This document shows positions 1 through 5,028 of a DNA stretch of 5,130 bases, in pieces. The position numbers and the translations under genes were made by a program. The stretch is taken from contig JALOPK010000265.1 in assembly GCA_025453925.1 (NCBI GenBank), positions 1 through 5,130 on the forward strand, written 5' to 3'. Source of the DNA: Candidatus Eiseniibacteriota bacterium (GTDB lineage Bacteria > JAFGKV01). The first letter of the stretch is position 1. Each line of letters begins with the position of its first letter. The notes under the pieces are model-generated. The model had not been told where the DNA came from. It did no database searches and was given only the letters and a program-made list of their open reading frames with translations.

Positions 1-183
1 GATGCGGACGTGGGGTACCGTGTCGCGGCGGGCCTGTTCAGGCGCAACGTGCTTGTGGCCGGGACGCTGATCAGCGCGCACACGGTGCGAATCGAGCCGC
101 CGATTGTGATCCCCTACGAGCTTCTCGATCAGGTGCTCGGCCGCCTGGAGGAGACCCTGGTCGAGGTGAGCCGATCGAACTAG
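1..183 (+). CDS. Class III PLP aminotransferase, C-terminal tail (partial, putrescine/omega-amino-acid type)
   Basis: Frame 1 is open from the first base to TAG at 181-183, giving the last 60 residues of a protein whose start lies outside the window. The stretch NVLVAGTLISAHTVRIEPP followed by an amphipathic helix (LLDQVLGRLEETLVEV) is the typical C-terminus of class III (subgroup II) pyridoxal-phosphate aminotransferases. It most resembles the putrescine aminotransferase (PatA) and ornithine aminotransferase branch. These enzymes move an omega-amino group from a diamine or omega-amino acid to a keto acid in the cytoplasm. The PLP lysine and cofactor-binding residues lie upstream and cannot be checked. 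An APC permease follows 215 bp downstream on the same strand, a common pairing of transporter and aminotransferase. The family call is firm; the substrate is an inference from the tail only. Confidence 0.85.
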   Translation, partial: DADVGYRVAAGLFRRNVLVAGTLISAHTVRIEPPIVIPYELLDQVLGRLEETLVEVSRSN

Positions 184-189
184 GCGGCC

Positions 190-210
190 GGCCCACGCCC
201 GGCTTGGGCC
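190..210 (+). terminator. Hairpin just after the aminotransferase stop (terminator-like, no T tract)
   Basis: GGCCCA (190-195) and TGGGCC (205-210) are perfect inverted repeats around a 9-base loop, starting 6 bases after the stop codon. No T run follows, so it is not a classical intrinsic terminator. GGGCCC at 206-211 could instead pair with GGGCCC at 223-228. The position suggests 3'-end formation or transcript protection for the aminotransferase gene, but the function is not shown. Confidence 0.3.
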
Positions 211-385
211 CAGGATGAGGCGGGGCCCTCGGGCAAAGCGGCCAACGAATGCCGGGGGTGGGGGTGACACTGGCAACCCGCCTCGTGGGAAAGGGGGCAG
301 GCTGAGATCCGACAAGACCGAGCCGTTCCAAGCCGTGCGGTTCCGCGTGCTTGCAGCGAGACCGACCGCAGGCCTCCCTCAAGCC

Positions 386-393
386 AAAGGAGG
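386..393 (+). promoter_or_regulatory. Strong ribosome binding site fixing the permease start
   Basis: AAAGGAGG lies 5 bases before ATG at 399. It selects this start over an in-frame upstream ATG at 351, which would add 16 non-hydrophobic residues encoded across this site. Confidence 0.85.
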
Positions 394-398
394 AGAAC

Positions 399-2018
399 AT
401 GCCTGAGCAAATGACGTTCGCCCGCAAGGCCAGCGGCCTTGTACGGGGTCTGTCTTTCCTGGACGCTTTCGGAGTCGGCTTCATGAATCAGGGGCTGACG
501 CCCAGCATGTGGGTGATGATCAGCTTCGGTCTGGGCGTGTATCTCGGGGGCAACCTGCTCCTGGCCACGGCGATCTCGGCGCTGCTGTGCGGGATTGGCT
601 TCTCTCTCGTATGGGGCATCCTGGGTGGATCGATGCCGCGCTCCGGCGGCGAGTACATCTACAACTCGCGCATCCTCCACCCGATCATCGGCATCGCCGA
701 ATCCTTCGGCAACGCCTTTGTGTGGATCATGTGGATCTTCGTCCTGGCGCCCTACACGGTCGACCCCGGCCTGGTCATGATCTTCCAGTTCCTGAACCTT
801 CCCGCCGCGGCCGAGTTCTGCACCCACCCGCTCGCGCTATTCATCGTCGCCACCCTGGTGAATCTGATCGGGATGCTCTTCGTGGTCTTCGGGGTGAAGG
901 TGTTTGCCCGTGTGCAGAAGGTGGTCATGGCGGTGGCCATCCTGGGCACGCTCATCATCCTGCTGGTCTTCAGCTTCACGACGCATGAAGCCTTCGTCGC
1001 GGCCTGGAACAGTCTGGCGGCTCAATTTGGCTCCCTGGACTACGAGGGCTTCCTGGCGAGTGCCCGGGCGGCGATTGAGGAGAGCGGGAAGACCCTCCCC
1101 ACGACCTGGAACTGGTTCGACACCTTCGGCGTGATGGTGGCCGGTTCGTGGATGTTCGCCTACGCGTACTGCATCACCTTCATCGCCGGCGAGGTCAAGC
1201 GCCCGGACAAGACCATCATCCTGGCGAACCTCACGGCGGTGCTGGTGCCCGCCGCCTTCATGATCTGGCTGGCCGCGGCCCTCTACCGCACCGTCGGTTT
1301 CGAGTTCCTCTCGGCGGCAGCCTGGGTGGACAACGCAGGCGTGGAGGCGATTGCGGGATACGCTTTGCCCTGGCCTCCGCACTTCGTCGGGCTGGCGGCG
1401 GTCATCACGCAGAACCCGTTCGTGGTCTTCATGATGGGGCTGTCGTACATCCTGTTCACCATCTGGTGGGTGGCCCTCTCCTACCTGGCGTTCCCGCGCA
1501 TCCTGTTCGCCTGGGGCATGGACCGCATGGGGCCCAAGTGGTTCTCCGACATCAACTACCGCTGGGCTTCGCCGGTCAAGAACCACATCCTGTGCTTCAT
1601 CCTGGCGGAGCTCGGAATCGTGGTCTATGCCCTGGGCCTGGATCCCATGGCAGGGCTCTCGGTGACGGGCATGGAGATCGTCTCGGTCTTTGGCGTCACG
1701 GCCATTGCCGCGGCGGTCTTCCCCTTCTCCAAGAGGGCAAAGGCCATCTGGGACTCCTCTCCCTACAAGAAGTGGAACATCCTGGGGATTCCAGTCGTGA
1801 CCATCGGCGCGGTGTTCAACCTGATCTATCTGGGGATCCTGTTCTACTTCTTCTTCTTCATGAAGGAAATGGGGGAACAGGAACTCGTCAGTGGTTCCCT
1901 GACCCTGTATGCGATCGTGTGGGGTCTGGGGATTGTCTGGTACTTCTTCTGGAAGGCGCGCAACAAGAAGGTGGGCGTCGACGTCGGAATGACCTTCGGG
2001 GAACTTCCGCCTGACTAG
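399..2018 (+). CDS. APC-superfamily amino acid/polyamine permease
   Basis: This 539-residue integral membrane protein probably imports an amino acid or polyamine by proton or sodium symport, or by exchange. Most of its length is hydrophobic segments compatible with about 12 membrane helices. Hallmarks of the APC family are SMPRSGGEYIYNSRILHP at residues 79-95, AGEVKRPDK after a buried segment at 263-271, and FPRILFAWGMDRMGPKWF at 365-382. A polar, probably solvent-exposed loop spans roughly residues 193-240, longer than in many family members. The length is close to the usual 450-550. The start at ATG 399 is set by AAAGGAGG five bases upstream. The gene follows an aminotransferase resembling putrescine aminotransferases, so a polyamine or omega-amino-acid substrate is a reasonable guess. 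The substrate cannot be read from the sequence. No frameshift or internal stop is present. Confidence 0.93.
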   Translation: MPEQMTFARKASGLVRGLSFLDAFGVGFMNQGLTPSMWVMISFGLGVYLGGNLLLATAISALLCGIGFSLVWGILGGSMPRSGGEYIYNSRILHPIIGIAESFGNAFVWIMWIFVLAPYTVDPGLVMIFQFLNLPAAAEFCTHPLALFIVATLVNLIGMLFVVFGVKVFARVQKVVMAVAILGTLIILLVFSFTTHEAFVAAWNSLAAQFGSLDYEGFLASARAAIEESGKTLPTTWNWFDTFGVMVAGSWMFAYAYCITFIAGEVKRPDKTIILANLTAVLVPAAFMIWLAAALYRTVGFEFLSAAAWVDNAGVEAIAGYALPWPPHFVGLAAVITQNPFVVFMMGLSYILFTIWWVALSYLAFPRILFAWGMDRMGPKWFSDINYRWASPVKNHILCFILAELGIVVYALGLDPMAGLSVTGMEIVSVFGVTAIAAAVFPFSKRAKAIWDSSPYKKWNILGIPVVTIGAVFNLIYLGILFYFFFFMKEMGEQELVSGSLTLYAIVWGLGIVWYFFWKARNKKVGVDVGMTFGELPPD

Positions 2019-2097
2019 TGCGGCCGGGCTTGCGACGGAGCATGGGGGTGAGCAGGTGAGCTGACCTTCATCCTTCGTTGCCTCCAGACGAGTGGTC

Positions 2098-2148
2098 GTC
2101 GAGGCGGCACGGCATGCGGGCTGCAGGGTCGGTGTGTGCCGCCTCGAC
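2098..2148 (+). repeat. Perfect 13-bp inverted repeat with 25-base spacer, upstream of the phosphoesterase gene
   Basis: GTCGAGGCGGCAC (2098-2110) and GTGCCGCCTCGAC (2136-2148) are exact reverse complements. The spacer (2111-2135) contains the short palindromes GCATGC and CTGCAG. The right arm ends 21 bases before ATG 2170. A second, mutually exclusive hairpin is possible: GGGTCG (2126-2131) with CGACCC (2145-2150), which uses part of the same right arm. No T tract follows. It may be a transcript 3' end for the permease, an attenuator-like switch on the next gene, or a protein-binding operator. The repeat is seen directly; its role is unknown. Confidence 0.8.
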
Positions 2149-2169
2149 CCCTCCTGGTGGGAGAGTTGC

Positions 2170-3111
2170 ATGGGCAAGGAAATCCGTCTCTTCTTTGTCA
2201 CGGATGTGCATGGCTCGAATGTGTGCTATCGCAAGTTCCTCAACGCCCTGAGGATCTATCGCGTCGACGTGGGGATTCTCCTGGGTGACCTCACGGGCAA
2301 GGTGCTCGTCCCCCTTGTGGACAGGGCCGGAGGGGGTTGGGAAACCACCCTGATGGGGAGTCAGACCGAGGCGACAACGGAGAAGGAACTGGATGAACTC
2401 AAGAAAACGATCGAGATGATGGGCTACTACTGGGTTCATCAGACGCCGGATGAGTTCAAGGCGCACCGCGAGGATCCCGGGAAGGTCGACGCTCTCTTCA
2501 AACATCTCATGCTCTCGCGGTTGCGGGAGTGGATTGCCCTGGCGGATGAGCGCCTGGCGGGGTCCGGTTTCCACGTCTACATGGCGGCCGGGAACGACGA
2601 CCACTTCGAGGTGGATGGCGTGATCGAGGATTCCTCGGTGGTCGTCAACTGCAACAACCGGAACGTGCCCGTCGGGGAACACGAGATGGTCACGTTCTCA
2701 TGGGCGAATCCCACCCCCTGGAACACCCCGCGCGAGAAGCCGGACGAAGAACTCGAGCCGATGCTGGAGGAGTTGATTGCGACCGTCAAGGACAAGTCCA
2801 GCGCCATCTTCAACTTCCACGCGCCCCCCTACGGATACGCGCTGGACCTTGCGCCGAGGTTGGACGAGAACCTGGTCCAGGCCGCCGATGACAAGATCCA
2901 TGTCGGGAGCCGTGCGGTCGCCAAGATGATCGAGAAGTACCAGCCCTTGATCGGACTGCACGGCCACATCCATGAGTCCAGGGGTGCGCAGAAGGCGAAG
3001 CGCACGCTGCTCATCAATCCCGGAAGTGAGTACTCCGAAGGAATCCTCAAAGGTGTGGTGGTCATTCTGGAAAAGCATCAGGTTAAGGACTACGTCTTCA
3101 CGTCCGGATGA
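2170..3111 (+). CDS. Calcineurin-like metallophosphoesterase
   Basis: This 313-residue cytoplasmic protein has no signal peptide or membrane segment. It carries the complete metallophosphoesterase signature in order. The motifs are TDVHGS (Asp12, His14), GILLGDLTG (Asp40), AAGNDDH (Asn142, Asp143), NFHAPPYG (His217) and LHGHIHES (His264, then Gly-His-Ile-His at 265-268). These residues bind the two-metal centre that hydrolyses phosphomono- or phosphodiesters. A roughly 100-residue, charged and mostly helical insertion separates the GD and GN motifs and probably shapes substrate choice. ATG 2170 is preferred because GGGAG lies about six bases before it and translation begins straight into the first beta strand. 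An upstream in-frame GTG at 2092 would add 26 unrelated residues across the inverted repeat. The stop overlaps the start of the nucleotidyltransferase gene, so the two are very likely co-translated. The physiological substrate is unknown. Confidence 0.9.
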   Translation: MGKEIRLFFVTDVHGSNVCYRKFLNALRIYRVDVGILLGDLTGKVLVPLVDRAGGGWETTLMGSQTEATTEKELDELKKTIEMMGYYWVHQTPDEFKAHREDPGKVDALFKHLMLSRLREWIALADERLAGSGFHVYMAAGNDDHFEVDGVIEDSSVVVNCNNRNVPVGEHEMVTFSWANPTPWNTPREKPDEELEPMLEELIATVKDKSSAIFNFHAPPYGYALDLAPRLDENLVQAADDKIHVGSRAVAKMIEKYQPLIGLHGHIHESRGAQKAKRTLLINPGSEYSEGILKGVVVILEKHQVKDYVFTSG

Positions 3112-3935
3112 GGCAGCCGATGACCCAGCCAAGGCGTTTCAGGTTACCCAAAGACATCCCGCTCGAGGAGTATCCGACGCCCGAAACCTACCTCGAGGAG
3201 GCCCGGCGGCTCACGGAGGAGGCGCGCGCGCAGGGGATCGTCCTGCGCGTCATGGGCCCCATCGCGCTGCATTTCTACTTCCCGGATCACGTCGATCTGT
3301 ATCGGCGGATGGAGCGCCTGGGGGAGAGGGTGTTCACCGACATTGACTACGCGGCGTATTCCAGACACCGGGGCAAGATCGTTCCCTTCTTTGAATCCCA
3401 GGGCTACGAGCTGGAGAAGCGGGCGGCGATGATCAGCGGCGGGGAGCGCCACATCTTCTTCGGCGATCGGATCCCGATGATCGATGTCTTCTACGATCGT
3501 CTGGACTACAACCACCCCATCGACTACCGGGGACGGCTCGACATCCACCCCTGGTGCGTCTCGCTGGCGGATCTGCTACTGCAGAAGCTGCAGATCGTCC
3601 GGATCGGCGACAAGGATCTGAAGGACGCCGTCCTGCTGCTGGTGGCCGCGCCGGTGGGCGGAGCCGGGGAGATGGAGATCGATGCCGACTATGTGGCGGG
3701 GATTCTGGCAGATGACTGGGGCTTCTATCACACCGCCACCGGCAACCTGGAGAAGGTGAAAGAGGTCATCGGGAGCATCGCCGCATTGCGTGACGATCAG
3801 AAGGCGGCCGCCCTGGCCAAGGCCGATCACCTGCTCGGGATGCTTGAGGCGAAACCTAAGACCGGGAAGTGGAAGAAGCGAGCTGAGATCGGCACGAAGA
3901 GACCCTGGTACAAGGAGGTGGGAGACTGGGACTGA
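3108..3935 (+). CDS. Nucleotidyltransferase-fold protein (AbiEii/minimal-NTase-like), uncharacterised
   Basis: This 275-residue soluble protein has the layout of a polymerase-beta-type nucleotidyltransferase. A glycine turn (VMGPIALHF, Gly50) leads to TDIDY (Asp78 and Asp80), and a third acidic position sits in the strand MIDVFYD (Asp126). A helical segment follows, SLADLLLQKLQIVRIGDKDLKD (151-173), like the K..D region seen in AbiEii-type and related NTases. Such enzymes transfer a nucleotide to a protein, RNA or small molecule. The usual Gly-Gly or Gly-Ser of the first motif is Gly-Pro here. The C-terminal third is charged and ends in a basic, Trp-containing tail. ATG 3108 overlaps the upstream TGA (ATGA), which implies coupling with the phosphoesterase. 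ATG 3120, with GAGG six bases before it, is an equally possible start four residues in. The fold call is from motifs I can see; the target is unknown. Confidence 0.7.
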   Translation: MRQPMTQPRRFRLPKDIPLEEYPTPETYLEEARRLTEEARAQGIVLRVMGPIALHFYFPDHVDLYRRMERLGERVFTDIDYAAYSRHRGKIVPFFESQGYELEKRAAMISGGERHIFFGDRIPMIDVFYDRLDYNHPIDYRGRLDIHPWCVSLADLLLQKLQIVRIGDKDLKDAVLLLVAAPVGGAGEMEIDADYVAGILADDWGFYHTATGNLEKVKEVIGSIAALRDDQKAAALAKADHLLGMLEAKPKTGKWKKRAEIGTKRPWYKEVGDWD

Positions 3936-3958
3936 TGGAGGGCAGCGGCACGGCTCGG

Positions 3959-3976
3959 AGGGGTCGGAAGGCCCCT
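3959..3976 (+). terminator. Hairpin with GGAA tetraloop after the nucleotidyltransferase gene
   Basis: AGGGGTC (3959-3965) pairs with GGCCCCT (3970-3976) through seven pairs, one of them U-G, closed by the stable GNRA-type tetraloop GGAA. It begins 24 bases after the stop. No T run follows, so it may be a non-canonical terminator or a 3'-end stabiliser for the phosphoesterase/nucleotidyltransferase transcript. Confidence 0.4.
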
Positions 3977-4105
3977 GGACGCGAGGACCATTCGTCAGAG
4001 CGCCGGGAGCGCCATCCACTGATCGAAGGAGCACATGCCCTCGATCCGAACATGCGGGAGGAGCAGCCGCTCGCGGTTGTCATGTGAGCCCGCAAGGAAG
4101 GACCC

Positions 4106-4674
4106 GTGTCCGACGATCGCTTCGAAGCCGTGATGCAGAGCATCTGTGACGGCGAACCTGAGGTGGCGTCCGAGCTTGCCCGCAAGTCCCTCCAGGAAGG
4201 CCTAGACCCGCTTGAGGCGATCAACAACGGATTCATGCCGGGGTCAATCACGTCGTGGAGGGCTTCAGCTGCGGGGATGCCATTCTGCCCGACCTTGTGC
4301 ATGCGGGAGAAGCGATGAAAGCGGCCGTCGCCGTGCTCGATCCGGAACTGGCCAGGCGTGGTCACAGCCGGAAGGCGCTGGGCGAAGTCGTCGTTGGAAC
4401 CGTCAAGGGCGGCATCCACGACATCGGCAAGACCTGGGTCGGGACGATGCTGTCTGCGGCCGGATTCCAGGTCCACGATCTGGGCGTCGATGATTCCCCG
4501 GAGCGTTTCGCCCACAAGGCGCGCGAGGTCGATGCCACGATCGTGGGGGTGAGCGCCCTGCTGACGACGACCATGGTCAACCAGAAGTCGGTGATCGAGG
4601 CGCTCGATGACCTCGGGCTGTGTCCGAAGGTCAAAGTCATGGCAGGCGGTGCGCCGGTGACGCCATCGCCTTGA
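4106..4674 (+). pseudogene. Methyltransferase-type corrinoid (B12-binding) protein, frameshifted and truncated
   Basis: The intact family (MtbC/MttC/MtaC-like, about 210 residues) carries methyl groups on cobalamin between a substrate methyltransferase and an acceptor. Reading starts at GTG 4106, with AAGGA seven bases upstream, and gives 46 residues of the N-terminal helical cap (ending EAINNGFMPG). The frame then breaks at a G4 run (4240-4243). Resuming one base back restores VNHVVEGFSCGDAILPDL, and the helical cap runs on to HAGEAMKAAVAVL. The Rossmann B12 domain follows: VKGGIHDIGK, VGVSALLTTTMVNQ and [10 protein letters not shown]. One missing G explains the shift. The cobalamin ligand His (reconstructed residue 105, codon 4417-4419) is kept, but the motif Asp two residues before it is Gly (4411-4413). 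Homology stops at about residue 186, after GGAPVT, and a TGA follows at 4672-4674. The last 25 or so residues of the domain are replaced by the mmsA fragment. No methyltransferase partner is present in the window. A sequencing or assembly error could account for the shift. Confidence 0.85.
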
Positions 4675-4937
4675 TCAACGGGGCCGAGTGCGGCTGTCAG
4701 GCGTGTCTCTCTACTGCCAGCGGGACGGCTGCCCGGCGCTTCCGTTCTGAGACGCAGGCGGGGAACATCGGGATCAACATCGGGGTGGCGGCGCCGACGG
4801 CCTTCTTCCCGCTCAGCGGATGGAAGGTGAGCTGCTTCGGCGATCTGCGCGCGCAGGGGCTGGATGCGGTCAAGTTCTTCATGCAGAAGAAGGTCGTGAT
4901 CGAGCGCTGGCCCAAGGAGCGGACGCGCAAGTTCTGA
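4659..4937 (+). pseudogene. mmsA: C-terminal fragment of CoA-acylating methylmalonate-semialdehyde dehydrogenase
   Basis: Intact MmsA (about 490-500 residues) oxidises methylmalonate or malonate semialdehyde with NAD and CoA to propionyl- or acetyl-CoA, in valine, beta-alanine or inositol breakdown. Only the last 92 residues are here. They begin at DAIALIN and run through [50 protein letters not shown] and the typical end [14 protein letters not shown]. The NAD-binding domain and catalytic cysteine are absent, so no dehydrogenase activity is expected. Homology starts exactly where the corrinoid-protein homology stops, in a different reading frame. Several usually conserved positions look changed: the expected YGN appears as CGC, the expected LFT as LST, and an expected Phe-Phe-Gly as Cys-Phe-Gly. 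That fits decay after loss of function. The expected residues are from memory of the family, not an alignment. Confidence 0.85.
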
Positions 4938-4957
4938 TCCGAGGCTGGCCCTATCGC

Positions 4958-4973
4958 ATCCGGGCACCGGGAT
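4958..4973 (+). other. Short hairpin downstream of the mmsA fragment
   Basis: ATCCGG (4958-4963) pairs with CCGG and AT (4967-4970, 4972-4973) around a GCA loop, with one bulged G at 4971. It lies 20 bases after the mmsA stop and lacks a T tract. It could be a remnant of the transcript end of the original mmsA gene; the evidence is weak. Confidence 0.22.
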
Positions 4974-5028
4974 CGCGGCAAGAGATCGTACGTTGTCTGC
5001 CGGTCTGTCGATCAGCAGGCGAGGAGGC

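Larger units (their letters stand above)
184..398 (+). promoter_or_regulatory. Structured, G-rich leader of the permease gene (candidate regulatory RNA, class unknown)
   Basis: This 215-bp gap contains no convincing gene. It holds the hairpin at 190-210, two adjacent G5 runs (254-258 and 260-264), and a 5-bp hairpin CCCGC/GTGGG with one G-U pair (277-281 and 285-289). A further G5 run lies at 293-297. From about 268 to 340 there are elements in the order CACTG, TGGGAAAG, CTGAGATCC, CAAGACC. That order loosely recalls the 3' half of cobalamin riboswitches, but I cannot find the 5' core and the B12-box match is poor. I see no clear -35/-10 promoter. The region is either a plain 5' UTR or a divergent RNA element. 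The structural elements are seen; a regulatory role is inference. Confidence 0.25.

Noticed and set aside
351-398. Upstream ATG for the permease
   Set aside because: The 16 extra residues span the strong AAAGGAGG site and are not hydrophobic or family-like.
2092-2169. GTG start giving a 26-residue N-terminal extension of the metallophosphoesterase
   Set aside because: The extension crosses the inverted repeat, has no family resemblance, and ATG 2170 has its own ribosome binding site right before the first beta strand.
837-2201. 454-residue open frame on the minus strand across the permease gene
   Set aside because: It is antisense to a clear APC permease. It is rich in His, Arg, Asp and Gly, as expected from the complement of GC-rich coding DNA, and shows no recognisable domain.
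3935-4087. Possible 50-residue gene (ATG 3935, TGATG overlap with the upstream stop) ending in ALDPNMREEQPLAVVM
   Set aside because: The first half is Arg/Gly-rich low-complexity sequence and its region forms the GGAA-loop hairpin. The ribosome binding site is distant and no family is recognised. The second half looks a little more protein-like, so a degraded gene tail cannot be excluded.
4051-4309. CATGCGGGAG repeated at 4051-4060 and 4300-4309, with CTCGATCCG also occurring twice nearby
   Set aside because: The second copies lie inside well-conserved corrinoid-protein codons and the order of the two short matches is swapped. This looks like chance in GC-rich sequence rather than a duplication.
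4255-4674. Separate gene starting at GTG 4255
   Set aside because: It is the continuation of the corrinoid protein after the frameshift. It lacks its own ribosome binding site and begins in the middle of the helical cap domain.
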